Shown here: one piece after another, positions 1-8,782 of the stretch
Layout: each line of letters begins with the position of its first letter
How positions within the stretch are numbered: position 1 is the first letter of the stretch
Assembly (NCBI GenBank): GCA_003054695.1
Contig: QAZA01000010.1
Span: 124,001 to 188,000 of the forward strand
From: Verrucomicrobia bacterium LW23
GTDB taxonomy: Bacteria > Verrucomicrobiota > Verrucomicrobiia > Methylacidiphilales > UBA1321
Length of the DNA: 64,000 bases
Direction: 5' to 3'
The notes under the pieces: model-generated
Database searches by the model: none
What the model was told of the DNA's origin: nothing
What the model saw: the letters and a program-made list of their open reading frames with translations, nothing else
Program-made: the position numbers and the translations under genes

Positions 1-336
1 GCCCTTCGCGTGCGCGCCGCCATGGATCGGGTCGTCGCCACCACCAACACCACGCCCGTCAACAAAGCGCTCCTTAGCATCCTGCAGGGCAACAAGGACA
101 TGCTGCGCACGGCAGCCGCCTACTTCAACCGCGCCCTGCGCGCTCTGCCCTTCCGCAAACGCGACGCCGATCACGTGGGCGACGCCCTGCAGCAGGCCGA
201 GGCGCAAACCGCCACGTCCGTCGGCGGCATCGTCTGGCCCCTGCGCTCCGCCCTGGATGCCATTCCCCCGCAACACTTTACGGAGATGGAAGCCGCGCTG
301 GACGCCGAACTGGCGCGAGACGACAAGCCCCTGTGA
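1..336 (+). CDS. Hypothetical protein, C-terminal part (cut by window edge)
   Basis: The frame is open from the first base of the window and stops at 334-336, so this is the 3' end of a longer gene. A GTG at 10 and an ATG at 22 are in frame but need not be starts. The visible 111 or so residues are soluble and mainly helical in composition, with an Arg-rich stretch, an Ala/Gln-rich helix and an acidic end. I recognise no motif or family. It lies 72 bp upstream of the dCTP deaminase gene on the same strand, so co-transcription is possible. That it is coding is supported by the open frame and the GC-rich third positions; the function is unknown. Confidence 0.55.
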   Translation, partial: ALRVRAAMDRVVATTNTTPVNKALLSILQGNKDMLRTAAAYFNRALRALPFRKRDADHVGDALQQAEAQTATSVGGIVWPLRSALDAIPPQHFTEMEAALDAELARDDKPL

Positions 337-408
337 GCAGCCGCCCACGCGCCGCGCAAACTTTGCGCTCGCATCCCCGCCGCCAACGCGCTACCAAAGG
401 CGTGCATT

Positions 409-978
409 ATGGGAATACAGCCTGACACGTGGATCCGCAAAATGGCCCTGGAGCACGGCATGATCGAGCCGTTTGTCGACCGCCAGGTGCGCAAGGTGGA
501 GGGCGGCACGCCGGTCGTCAGCTACGGGCTCTCCAGCTACGGCTACGACCTGCGCGTATCGGACGAATTTCGCGTCTTCACCAACGTGTTCAACACGATG
601 ATCGACCCGAAGAACTTTGACGAAAAATCCCTCGTCAACATGCAGACGGACATCTGCATCGTCCCCCCCAACAGCTTTGCGCTGGCCCGCAGCGTGGAAT
701 ACTTCCGCATTCCGCGCGACACCATGACTATTTGCCTGGGCAAAAGCACCTACGCCCGCTGCGGCATCATCGTCAACGTCACCCCCTTCGAGCCCGGCTG
801 GGAAGGGCACGTCACCCTGGAGATCTCCAACACCACGCCGCTCCCCGCCTGCATCTACGCCAACGAGGGCCTCGCCCAGGTCCTCTTCCTCGCCGCTGTC
901 AGCGAGTGCGAAGTCTCCTACGCCGACCGCCACGGTAAATACATGGGGCAGAGAGGGATAACCGTGCCGCGGCCGTAA
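409..978 (+). CDS. dcd: dCTP deaminase
   Basis: Cytosolic enzyme that deaminates dCTP to dUTP, which feeds dTMP synthesis. The 189-aa length is normal for the family. The visible signatures are SSYGYDLR (residues 42-49), GKSTYARCG (111-119, with the catalytic-site Arg at 117) and the stretch ending HVTLEISN (134-141), where Glu138 matches the catalytic Glu138 of the E. coli enzyme. [10 protein letters not shown] follows at 151-160. The start ATG at 409 places these residues at the family's usual numbering. The gene stands alone, followed by a short spacer and a convergent LuxR-type regulator. Whether it also has dUTPase activity, as in some archaeal and mycobacterial homologues, cannot be decided here. 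Confidence 0.96.
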   Translation: MGIQPDTWIRKMALEHGMIEPFVDRQVRKVEGGTPVVSYGLSSYGYDLRVSDEFRVFTNVFNTMIDPKNFDEKSLVNMQTDICIVPPNSFALARSVEYFRIPRDTMTICLGKSTYARCGIIVNVTPFEPGWEGHVTLEISNTTPLPACIYANEGLAQVLFLAAVSECEVSYADRHGKYMGQRGITVPRP

Positions 979-1047
979 GGGCGTATCCCTGGCCCCTGGT
1001 CCCTGGTTTGGCCTCCGGCCGGGGGAAACCGCGCCGCGCCGCCCTGC

Positions 1048-1932
1048 TCACGCCTTGCCAAACGTCTTCAGCACAGCACCTAGGCGTGTCTCGACGCCAA
1101 GTTTGCGGAGAATCGCCGCGACATGCAGATTGACGGTGCGAAAGCTGATGCCCAGAATCACCGCGATCTCCTTGTCGGTTTTGCCCTCGCGCATCCAGTG
1201 CAAAACCTCCACTTCGCGCTGAGTCAGTCCGTAAACCATCAGTGCGCGGGGATCGGTTACCGTTACGCCGTTGCCCCGAAGCCTCAGTTGAAAGTGAGCC
1301 GCCTGATACGCTTTCATCAGGTGCGGCCGGAGCAGTTTCAACAGCTCGCGTTCATCCTGACGAAAGTGCCCTCTGCGGTGGACAGCAGGAAAAAGCGACG
1401 ATGCGAGCACATCAAGGCGGTGGGGGTTGGGCCCCAGGTCAACGAGTCCCGCAGGAACCAGAGTGACGAGGTGCTCGGTCATCCCTATCTCCCGCAACAC
1501 ATCGTTATAAAGATCTGTTCTTTGGAATTCCCTTTTAGATACCAGATCGTAAGGGCTGATGATTTCCCTTACATCGCCAGCCACCTTGGCTCCCCCATTC
1601 ATTACGTAGGGAACGATTGGATTCTGAAACACGACCTCCTGCAGGCGATTCTGGAGCGCCGCACTAGCAGGCATTTCCACATTGCAGAAGAGCCGATGTG
1701 CGTTGGTGATAGGGTCCACCACATGCCAGGAAACCCAGTCGCCTATTAACAGCGCAGCCACGGACTCAATCATCCTTTCATGGATACGCTCAGGCTCGGG
1801 AGAGTCGTAGAGTTTGAGCACGGCGTTGGAGAAGCGCTGAAGTCCGCGATAACTCAGGTGTCCCATAGTACTATAGCCTTGTCTACGGATCTGGAGAATG
1901 GCAGAACGCCGGGTTTCATCAAGGACAAACAA
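1048..1932 (-). CDS. LuxR-family transcriptional regulator
   Basis: Predicted DNA-binding transcription factor of 294 aa. The C-terminal 65 residues form a GerE/LuxR helix-turn-helix: GLTQREVEVLHWM, then GKTDKEIAVILGIS, then RTVNLHVAAILRKLGV. The preceding 220 residues resemble no receiver domain, since the acidic phospho-acceptor pattern is absent. They could be a GAF-like or autoinducer-like sensor, but I cannot name the ligand. The first ATG is at 1932; a second in-frame Met at residue 23 (1866) would give a shorter protein, and neither has a convincing Shine-Dalgarno sequence. It is a single gene transcribed away from the ctaA operon, with a 450-bp gap between them. Confidence 0.85.
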   Translation of the reverse strand: MFVLDETRRSAILQIRRQGYSTMGHLSYRGLQRFSNAVLKLYDSPEPERIHERMIESVAALLIGDWVSWHVVDPITNAHRLFCNVEMPASAALQNRLQEVVFQNPIVPYVMNGGAKVAGDVREIISPYDLVSKREFQRTDLYNDVLREIGMTEHLVTLVPAGLVDLGPNPHRLDVLASSLFPAVHRRGHFRQDERELLKLLRPHLMKAYQAAHFQLRLRGNGVTVTDPRALMVYGLTQREVEVLHWMREGKTDKEIAVILGISFRTVNLHVAAILRKLGVETRLGAVLKTFGKA

Positions 1933-2386
1933 TGTTCACACGTCGTCCCGGGGCAAAAAGCGACTCTCTTTTGAATTCGTTGAATCCAGGCGCCTAAGGA
2001 ATGCCTCGCCAATCCACCATCGTGGCCAGTAATGGACGGGCTCCAGGCGAGACAGGGCGGCGGAGCATTAGCCGGGCTGCGTGAACAGGATGCCGGGATT
2101 CCGCCAGACTGGAGCGCCCCTCTCCCAATTCCTGCATTAGCGCGCCTAATGCAACGACATAGAAATCGCGTTTGACACTGCGGCGTGGTCTGGGATACTG
2201 GCAAAATTCCGCCCTTTCCGTCGCCCGTGCCCGGGCTATGGATTTTTTGCCGGGGAGGATTCTTGATTGCCACATTTTTTTCTACACTTTTCCCTCCCCA
2301 ATCCCCTCGCCTCGCTTTACGGCTTTTCCCCCTCTGTTTAAGCCTTAGCTTCGGCCTTCCCCCGCTCTCACGCGCGCTCACGTCGC
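1933..2386. other. Intergenic region between luxR-type gene and ctaA
   Basis: This divergent spacer of about 450 bp holds no convincing gene. The short frames on both strands lack recognisable motifs and are interrupted by pyrimidine-rich stretches. The last 120 bases before ctaA are strongly pyrimidine-rich on the + strand. A sigma-70-like promoter is listed separately at 2172-2198. The spacer is long enough for control regions of both divergent genes. Confidence 0.6.
2172..2198 (+). promoter_or_regulatory. Candidate sigma-70 promoter for ctaA operon
   Basis: A perfect -35 hexamer TTGACA (2172-2177) is followed, after 15-17 bases depending on register, by GATACT/ATACTG around 2193-2200. That is a -10-like element matching four of six consensus positions. 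It points toward ctaA, leaving a 5' leader of roughly 180 bases. This is an inference from the sequence pattern alone. Confidence 0.4.
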
Positions 2387-3577
2387 ATGTCTTCGTCGTC
2401 TCCCCTCTATCGCATTGCCTGGTTGCACCGCTATCTGTTGTTTTTGGCGGGCTCCATTTTCGTCCTGATTACCAGTGGGGGAGTCGTCACCAGCCACGCG
2501 GCGGGGATGGCGGTGCCGGACTGGCCTAACAGCTTTGGCTACAACATGTTCCTGCTGCCCATCAGCAAATGGTTCGAGAGCCTGGATATTATCCAGGAAC
2601 ACACGCACCGGCTGATCGCCAGCTTTGTCGGCTTTGTCACCATCGGGCTCGTCATCTATGTCGGGCTCGTCGTCTACAAGTTCAAAACCGATCGCCGCGG
2701 CTGGCTCATGACACTCTCCGTCATTGCGCTGGTGGCCGTGATCATCCAGGGGGTGCTCGGTGGTCTTCGCGTGCACCTTGTTGATACCCGTTTCGGCATT
2801 TTCCACGGCTGCCTTGCGCAGGCGTTTTTCTCGCTTATCTGCCTTATGGCACTCTTTACATCTCATTGGTGGGTAGTGACTTCCCGCAATATTGCCGCCC
2901 GGGCGGCATCAGCGGGCGGCGCTGCTGCGCCTGCTTTATCGTCGTCCGCCGCGGCTCCGCTTGTCCCGCTCTGGGTCTCGCGCTCGCTGCTGGCTATTAC
3001 CGTCTGTATTTTTGTGCAGCTAACGCTGGGCGCTACCATGCGCCACGCGCACGTGGGCAAGGAGCACCTGGGCCTGGCCGTGCCGGACTTCCCCCTGGCC
3101 TACGGCAAAGTGTGGCCCGATACCAGCGACGCCGCCCTGGCCATCATTAACGAGCGCCGCGACAACAGCACCGATGCCGTCGTCTTCCCCATCACGCGCG
3201 AGCAAATCTGGGTGCACATGTCGCATCGCCTTATGGCTGTGCTGATTACGCTGGCCGCCGCCGCCTATTGCGTCGCCGCCCTGCGCGCCCGCCGCATGCC
3301 CGCCGTGCTGCGCCGCAGCGCTCTGATATGGTCCACCCTGGTATTTGTGCAGTTTTGCCTGGGCGCCGCCACCATCTGGAGCGGCAAAGCCGCCGACATC
3401 GCCACCCTGCACGTGGCCTGCGGCACCCTGCTGCTGATGTTTGGCACCGTGCAAATCGCCATTGCCCTGCGCCTGCAACACCTGTGCCGACAGCCGGCAG
3501 CGGCGGCTGCGCCTGAGAAAGGCGCGGCGCCGACCGGACTGGCTCACCATCATCACGGCACCCCCCGCGCCGCGTAA
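2387..3577 (+). CDS. ctaA: Heme A synthase (CtaA/COX15 family)
   Basis: Integral membrane enzyme that converts heme O to heme A for aa3-type cytochrome oxidase. The 396-aa protein has about eight hydrophobic segments. It shows the paired histidine motifs of the family in both halves: EHTHRLIAS near residue 71 and HMSHRLMAV near 276, with further histidines in GKEHLGLAVPDF near 224 and LHVACGT near 340. The N-terminal WLHRYLLFLAG and SGGVVTSHAAGMAVPDWP stretches are typical of COX15/CtaA. The C-terminus is Ala/His-rich and not conserved. It is followed within 6-24 bp by the heme O synthase gene, so the two are almost certainly one operon. Start at 2387, MSSSSPLYR. Confidence 0.95.
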   Translation: MSSSSPLYRIAWLHRYLLFLAGSIFVLITSGGVVTSHAAGMAVPDWPNSFGYNMFLLPISKWFESLDIIQEHTHRLIASFVGFVTIGLVIYVGLVVYKFKTDRRGWLMTLSVIALVAVIIQGVLGGLRVHLVDTRFGIFHGCLAQAFFSLICLMALFTSHWWVVTSRNIAARAASAGGAAAPALSSSAAAPLVPLWVSRSLLAITVCIFVQLTLGATMRHAHVGKEHLGLAVPDFPLAYGKVWPDTSDAALAIINERRDNSTDAVVFPITREQIWVHMSHRLMAVLITLAAAAYCVAALRARRMPAVLRRSALIWSTLVFVQFCLGAATIWSGKAADIATLHVACGTLLLMFGTVQIAIALRLQHLCRQPAAAAAPEKGAAPTGLAHHHHGTPRAA

Positions 3578-3601
3578 ACGGAGATGAAAGGACCTCACGC
3601 C

Positions 3602-5158
3602 ATGAAATCTCCCACCAGCACCCCCGCCCGCGGCGGCGGACGCGGCCCCTCCCGGCCCTCTGCCCAAAGCAGTGCCGCCGGCTCCCCCTCAGCGTCCCCG
3701 GGCGCGGCCTCCGATGACGCAAGTACGCTGGGCACAAGCGCTTCCGCCTCATCGTCGTCGACAGAACGGACGCCAGAGCGATCCGCGGCGACGCCCGCCC
3801 AGGCCCCTTCGCAGGGCGACAGCTCTTCCTCCGCACCAGCCCCCCCGGCGCCTGCGGCCCAGGCCAATGCCGGCGGCCCGCAACGCCGGGAGCGCGGCGA
3901 GCGGCCGGACCGGGACAGAACTCGGGATCGCGAGCGCGAGCGAGATAAGGACCGGGATCGCAACCGCGAAGCTCCATCCGCCCGCGACCGCGACGCCCAG
4001 ACCGGGCGCGACCGCGACCGCAGCCCTCGCGACCAGCGCGGCGGCGGCTCGGGCAACGCTGGCGGCAGTGCGTCCGCCTCTCCAGGCACAAGCCATGGAG
4101 GCAATCCCTCGCGCCGCACTTCCGACTCCGGCGGCGGCCAGAGCAACGCCCGCCGCCAGGATCACCACCGCACTGCCGATGCCTCTCCGCGTCGCCCCCG
4201 CAGCGACCGTGATCGCGACCGTGGCGGCGCGCATTCAGGCGCGGGAGGAACCGTCGCCATGGCACTCTCCGCCGACGATGATGACGCGAGCGAAAAAATG
4301 TCGTTTCTCGGCGATGTCGCGGAGCTTACCAAAGCGCGCCTTACCCTGATGGTGCTGCTCACCACCCTGGTCGGGTTCTATCTGGGCATGCCGGAGGGCA
4401 CGGTTTCCATCATCATGCTGGGGCACACCCTGTTTGGCACCGGCCTTGTCGCCGCCGCTGCGTCCGCCCTTAACCAGTACCGCGAGCGCGAGTTCGACGC
4501 CCAGATGCCCCGCACGGAGGACCGCCCACTGGCGCGCGGCCGCCTCTCCGCCAACGACGTAGCGCCGGCGGCCATTGCGGCGGCCCTGTTTGGCACACTG
4601 TGGCTGGGCATCCTGGTCAACTGGATGGCGGCAGCGCTGGCCATCCTGACATTGCTCATCTATGTCTTTGTCTACACGCCCCTTAAGCGCATAACGCCTC
4701 TCAACACCATCATTGGTGCGGTGCCCGGCGCCATTCCGCCCGTCATCGGCTGGGCCGCCGCGCGTAACTCCTTGGATTTACAGGCACTTGCGCTTTTCTT
4801 CATCCTGGTGCTGTGGCAAATGCCACACTTTCTGGCCATAGCATGGCTGTACCGCGATGAATACTCAGGCGCCGGCTTCAAAATGTCGTCGCTTGGCGAT
4901 CACTCGGGCGGGCGGACCGCCGGCTCCGCGGTCTTCTACTCGCTGCTGCTCATCCCCGTAAGCATGACGCCCAGCTTTTTGGGCACTTGCCACATCGCGT
5001 TCGCCTTTATCGCGTTTGCGCTCAGCACCGGGTTCGCCGTCATGTGCGTGCGCTTTTTCAGCTTCCCGGTTAACCTGCGGGCCCGGCAGCTGTTTCTCGC
5101 ATCCATCTTTTACCTGCCGCTCATCCTCATCGCCGCCGTTCTCACCAAAACCGGCTAA
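3602..5158 (+). CDS. cyoE: Protoheme IX farnesyltransferase (heme O synthase) with long Arg/Asp/Ser-rich N-terminal extension
   Basis: UbiA-family membrane enzyme that farnesylates heme B to heme O, the substrate of the adjacent CtaA. The catalytic core covers roughly the last 300 residues. It begins at ELTKARLTLMVLLTT, contains the N-x3-E-x3-D box in NQYREREFDAQMPRTEDRP, and has the usual run of transmembrane helices with YTPLKRITPLNT and a second acidic loop. Upstream lies an unusual tail of about 220 residues rich in Ser, Pro, Gly and then Arg-Asp repeats. Three starts are possible: 3584 (weak RBS), 3602 (AAAGGA 8 nt upstream, used here), or an internal ATG at 4259 preceded by GGGAGGAA at 8 nt, which would give a normal-length enzyme. 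The core assignment is firm; the start is not. Confidence 0.9.
   Translation: MKSPTSTPARGGGRGPSRPSAQSSAAGSPSASPGAASDDASTLGTSASASSSSTERTPERSAATPAQAPSQGDSSSSAPAPPAPAAQANAGGPQRRERGERPDRDRTRDRERERDKDRDRNREAPSARDRDAQTGRDRDRSPRDQRGGGSGNAGGSASASPGTSHGGNPSRRTSDSGGGQSNARRQDHHRTADASPRRPRSDRDRDRGGAHSGAGGTVAMALSADDDDASEKMSFLGDVAELTKARLTLMVLLTTLVGFYLGMPEGTVSIIMLGHTLFGTGLVAAAASALNQYREREFDAQMPRTEDRPLARGRLSANDVAPAAIAAALFGTLWLGILVNWMAAALAILTLLIYVFVYTPLKRITPLNTIIGAVPGAIPPVIGWAAARNSLDLQALALFFILVLWQMPHFLAIAWLYRDEYSGAGFKMSSLGDHSGGRTAGSAVFYSLLLIPVSMTPSFLGTCHIAFAFIAFALSTGFAVMCVRFFSFPVNLRARQLFLASIFYLPLILIAAVLTKTG
4241..4261 (+). promoter_or_regulatory. Strong internal ribosome binding site and ATG inside cyoE frame
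   Basis: GGGAGGAA (4243-4250) lies 8 nt before the in-frame ATG at 4259, just where homology to the UbiA core begins a few residues later. It is a better Shine-Dalgarno than those at the upstream starts 3584 and 3602. Either it marks the true start, or a second, shorter product is made from the same frame. Confidence 0.55.
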
Positions 5159-5176
5159 GTCTGCCGCAGCCCCTCT

Positions 5177-6571
5177 ATGAGCCACGCTACTTACGACGTC
5201 GTCATTGCCGGCGGCGGCCCTGCGGGAAGCACCGCCGCCACCTTCCTGGCAAAAGCCGGGAAGCGCGTGCTTCTCCTTGAGCGCGAACGCTTTCCGCGCT
5301 TTCACATCGGCGAGTCCCTCCTCCCCTACAACAACGACGTCCTGCGCGAACTGGGCGTATGGAACAAGCTGGAAAACGGCGGCTTTATGCCCAAGCCCGG
5401 CGCCGAGTTTTACCTGGGCAACGCCACCAAAGTCCACCGCTTCTGGTTCAGCAAAAACCTGCCCGGCCCCTACGGCAGCACGTTTCAGGTGGAGCGCGCC
5501 CGCTTTGACGAGCTCCTGCTGGATCACGCCGCCGAGTGCGGCGCCGAGGTCCACGAAGAAGCGCGCGTGACTCACGTGGAGACCGACGCCGATGGCGTGC
5601 GCATCGCCTGGGAGCAGGATGGCGCCACGCACAGCGCCGCCGCCCGCTGGATGATCGACGCCACCGGCCGCGACGCCCTGGTTGGCAAAACCCTCGGTAT
5701 CCCGCGGCACGACAACGGCTTCCCCAAACGCGTCGCCGTCTACAGCCACTTTACCGGCGTGCGCCGCAACGAGGGCGAGGCGGCGGGCATGATTACCATT
5801 GTGCGCATTGAGGACGGCTGGTTCTGGATCATCCCGCTGGACGAGGAGAAAACGTCCGTAGGGCTGGTGCAAAGCCTCGCGGGCTTCAAGGCCAAAAACC
5901 GCACGCCGCAAGAGGAGTTTGAAGCCACCGTGCAGGCGTGCACAGAGCTCCGCTTCCGCTTCAAAAACGCCACGCGGGCCACCGATTTCCACGTGACCGG
6001 CGACTACTGCTACCGCCATCGCACGCTGGCCGGCCCCCGCTACCTGCTGGCAGGCGACGCGGGCGGCTTTATCGATCCGATCTTTTCCTCCGGCGTGATG
6101 CTGGCCATGCGCTCGGCGCGCCTTGCGGCCAAAACCATTCTGGCGCAAGAAGTTGCAGCGAGAGTGGGCGCCAGCCTCTCGGCCGCGGCGCCCCTCTCGG
6201 CGCCACTTACGGGCTGGCAGCAAAAGCAGTATAGCAAGGCTGTCTACCACATGATGGATACGTACGCCAACATGATCCGCATGTACTACGACAATACGGC
6301 GTTCGAAGTGTTTATGAACCCCGCGCCCTGGCTGCAGCTGCCCCGCGCCATCCTCGCCATCGTAGCCGGCAAGACGGATCTGGAATGGCCCCTCTGGTGG
6401 CGCATGAAGGTCTTCTACGCTATATGCCAATTGCAGAAATACATGCCCATCTCCCCTCGTATCAACTACAAGGACGTGATGCCCAGCACCGGCCGCAACG
6501 CCAGAAAAGTGGTGAAGCGCGATCTCGACTCCCCACCAGCCGCCACCACCACCGCCGGACCTGCCGCTTGA
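5177..6571 (+). CDS. Flavin-dependent halogenase / geranylgeranyl-reductase-like FAD oxidoreductase
   Basis: 464-aa flavoprotein. The N-terminal dinucleotide fold VVIAGGGPAGSTAATFLA (residues 8-25) binds FAD, followed by the FPRFHIGESLLP box typical of the tryptophan-halogenase/GGR superfamily. Features associated with halogenases are WFWIIP (215-220, matching WxWxIP), Lys73 in FMPKPGAEF, where the family places its catalytic lysine, and GDAGGFIDPIFSSGV near 293-308. Non-halogenating homologues share several of these, so a reductase or hydroxylase role on a polyketide or isoprenoid substrate is also possible. It starts 18 bp after cyoE, so it is probably in the heme A operon. No flavin reductase or biosynthetic cluster is adjacent. 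Class firm, substrate unknown. Confidence 0.75.
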   Translation: MSHATYDVVIAGGGPAGSTAATFLAKAGKRVLLLERERFPRFHIGESLLPYNNDVLRELGVWNKLENGGFMPKPGAEFYLGNATKVHRFWFSKNLPGPYGSTFQVERARFDELLLDHAAECGAEVHEEARVTHVETDADGVRIAWEQDGATHSAAARWMIDATGRDALVGKTLGIPRHDNGFPKRVAVYSHFTGVRRNEGEAAGMITIVRIEDGWFWIIPLDEEKTSVGLVQSLAGFKAKNRTPQEEFEATVQACTELRFRFKNATRATDFHVTGDYCYRHRTLAGPRYLLAGDAGGFIDPIFSSGVMLAMRSARLAAKTILAQEVAARVGASLSAAAPLSAPLTGWQQKQYSKAVYHMMDTYANMIRMYYDNTAFEVFMNPAPWLQLPRAILAIVAGKTDLEWPLWWRMKVFYAICQLQKYMPISPRINYKDVMPSTGRNARKVVKRDLDSPPAATTTAGPAA

Positions 6572-6643
6572 CACACGCGCTAGGTGATGCGCCACTGTTA
6601 TACATATAGATAATTATGATGGATTTGCGGCGCGAAAAGTGGC

Positions 6644-6991
6644 ATGCTGGGGGGACCAGGAGGTTACCAGCAAGCAAAAGAAATATATCGTTTGGAGGAG
6701 CGGGAGCGGATGATGTTGCGGGGGATCATCGCCAAAAAGGGCGTGGCGGATACCAAAGGCGCCTTCCACGAGGTACTGCCCGCCGAACGGGCACGCGCCC
6801 TGGTCAAGCGCATCGCCGCCCGCCGCTTCGCTACCCCGGACGACCTCCGCCATGAAACCGCCGCCTGGTCCCACCACACCAACGCCCGCCAACGCGCCGT
6901 CAACTGGCAGTTCAAAACCGCTGACGCCAGAAGCAAACTCAAATCCATTTATCCTCAATTATTAGGGTGGCGTAGCACTAGTACCCTATAG
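6644..6991 (+). pseudogene. IS630-family transposase remnant with internal deletions
   Basis: The conceptual 115-aa product matches pieces of IS630/Tc1-type transposases in order. An N-terminal YRLEERERMMLRGIIAKKG segment looks like the first helices. A middle GAFHEVLPAERARALVKRI segment matches the stretch just before the usual HYTPKHGSWLN block. The C-terminal end (about residues 65-107) contains AAWSHHTN, VNWQFKTADARSKLKSIYP. The catalytic DDE region and the HYTPKHGSWLNMAE block are missing, while the frame remains open. An intact family member is about 340 aa, so it cannot be active. It sits between the heme operon and the membrane-protein triplet. Imperfect inverted repeats GTAGCACTA/TAGCGCTAC (6971-6997) flank the end. 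Confidence 0.7.
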
Positions 6992-7074
6992 CGCTACTTC
7001 ATGGCCAAATAATCAGTTTCCTCCCCATTTCCGGGCTGTCTTTTACATATGGGGTGTGGCACTATGGTTACGCG

Positions 7075-8775
7075 ATGACACAGCCGCCCCATGATGCGAC
7101 GATCCGTAACCCGGCGTTCAGTCGGGCGGAGGCGGGCGGGGGGCGGCGGGAGTGGTCGGACTGGGTGCACCCGTGCGTGATTCTGGAGGCGCGACGCGAT
7201 GTACGCACCAGCCTGTTTGTGCTGATTTTTCTGGGGCTGCACCTGCTGCTCATCGCGTCGCTCATCGTCAGCTTTATGGTGGACGAGTTCCTGGACACGC
7301 TGGGCTTCCACTACTTGTTGCGCTCGGTCGCCGCGGAGCTGGGGGATGCGGCCTTCTGGATCGCGGCCGTGCCGGTGCTTCTCGTCGCCCTGCCCTTTTC
7401 CGCCCTGTTTGCGCTCACCGGAGATATCCGCACCCGCTCGCTGGAAGTTATTCTGCTGACGCGACTTGGGCCGCTGGGCATTGTGGCGGGCAAGTGGAGT
7501 GGCTATGCCCTGCAGGCTCTCCTGCTGGCCTGCACGATGTCGCCGTACCTGTGCCTGCGTTACATGTTGATGGGCACCAACCCGGTGGTGGAGAGCGTGG
7601 CGCTGGTTGCGCTGGCGGCGGCGGCCACGGCAGTCTGCGCGGCCGGTGTGGCAATCTCCGCAATTCCATCCATCGTCCTGCGACTGTTGCTGGCGGTCCT
7701 CGTGGCTATTTTGCTGGGCTGGGCAACGTGTATCGGCATCGGCGCGATAATCGTCTGGAACGCCTCCGGCAGCTGGGAGGAGCTCTTTTTTACTTCAACC
7801 GGCGTGCTGTTGCCGGCAACCCCGGCCATGCTGGGCTTTGCCGCGGCGTCCATCGCCGGGCCGTCGTACCGGGGGGCGTGGATCCCCCGTGTAGCGACGC
7901 TTGCCACCACGCTCTTTTTTGGCGCCGCCGTTGTGTACAGATCGGAGGCGTTTGTCGTCATGTCCGTACAGGTCATCTTTGGGCTGCTGGTGATGCTGCC
8001 GATGATGCTGGAGGACGTTGTGAGCGCGTGGAACGGCTCGACGCCCCTGCAACGCGGGCGAGGGCACGGCGGCGACGACACGCCGGCGAGTGGCCGCATG
8101 CCCACGCAACTACCGACGCCGATGGTTGTCGCGGCGCTCAGTACGTCGCCCTGGCGCCGGCTGATGAGCTGGCCGTTACTGCCAGGCTGGCAGGGCGCAA
8201 CGCCCTGGGTGGTGGCCACGCTTACCATCTGGAGCCTCTCCGCAACGCTGCCCTACCTCCAGTTTTCGCATGGGTCGATCTGGAACACTGCCTCGTTGCG
8301 CCTGGAGGAGTATAGCCTGGGCGCCATCCCTGTGGCGGCCGGGGCGTTCTGCTTCTACTTTTTGCTTATCTACGTGCTAAACGTGGCGAAAGAACGGGTG
8401 GGCTGGGGGCGCATGAGCATGGCGCAAGCGGTGCTGGGCCTCGTACTGTTTACCGCTATCTTCTCGGGCGTGGCCACGATTCTGGAGGCGCTGGACAGGG
8501 CGTGGTTTATCGGCAACTTCGGCGTTTACGCTTATCCCGTGCCGCCTCTTCAGCTCGCCTCCATTTTCATTCGCGAGTCCGCAGCCGATGAGGCGTACGT
8601 CGCCTACCTGGCCATGTGGCCTCTGCCGGTGCTTCTTTTGCTTGCAGTAAGGGAGCACTACCGGCTGCTGGGGCTGGCCGGCTCTGTGCCGAAAGCGGCG
8701 GCGAATCCACCTCAGTCCGCAGCATCCGCGCCGGCTGCGCCCCTGCCTGCCGCCGGCACCAGCACTACAGCTTAA
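7075..8775 (+). CDS. ABC-2-type permease-like membrane protein, first of three tandem paralogues
   Basis: 566-aa polytopic membrane protein. An N-terminal cytoplasmic SDWVHPCVILEARRD motif is followed by hydrophobic helices, then a conserved central block (GDIRTRSLEVILLTRLGP, GKWSGYALQALLLA) that recurs in the next two genes. After this block come about six further transmembrane segments, making this copy some 210 residues longer than its siblings. The RSLE(V/L)LL-TxxGP-x-GKW arrangement is typical of ABC-2 transporter membrane subunits. No ABC ATPase is encoded nearby, so the partner must lie elsewhere or these proteins act differently. The ATG at 7075 is chosen because a start at 7054 would add only a short non-conserved leader. 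It is followed by its paralogue after 7 bp, so operonic. Confidence 0.7.
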   Translation: MTQPPHDATIRNPAFSRAEAGGGRREWSDWVHPCVILEARRDVRTSLFVLIFLGLHLLLIASLIVSFMVDEFLDTLGFHYLLRSVAAELGDAAFWIAAVPVLLVALPFSALFALTGDIRTRSLEVILLTRLGPLGIVAGKWSGYALQALLLACTMSPYLCLRYMLMGTNPVVESVALVALAAAATAVCAAGVAISAIPSIVLRLLLAVLVAILLGWATCIGIGAIIVWNASGSWEELFFTSTGVLLPATPAMLGFAAASIAGPSYRGAWIPRVATLATTLFFGAAVVYRSEAFVVMSVQVIFGLLVMLPMMLEDVVSAWNGSTPLQRGRGHGGDDTPASGRMPTQLPTPMVVAALSTSPWRRLMSWPLLPGWQGATPWVVATLTIWSLSATLPYLQFSHGSIWNTASLRLEEYSLGAIPVAAGAFCFYFLLIYVLNVAKERVGWGRMSMAQAVLGLVLFTAIFSGVATILEALDRAWFIGNFGVYAYPVPPLQLASIFIRESAADEAYVAYLAMWPLPVLLLLAVREHYRLLGLAGSVPKAAANPPQSAASAPAAPLPAAGTSTTA

Positions 8776-8782
8776 TAACGCT

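Noticed and set aside
3672-4349. Long alternative frames over the cyoE extension
   Set aside because: The extremely GC-rich low-complexity sequence keeps all frames open. The products are repetitive Ala/Arg/Pro without domains.
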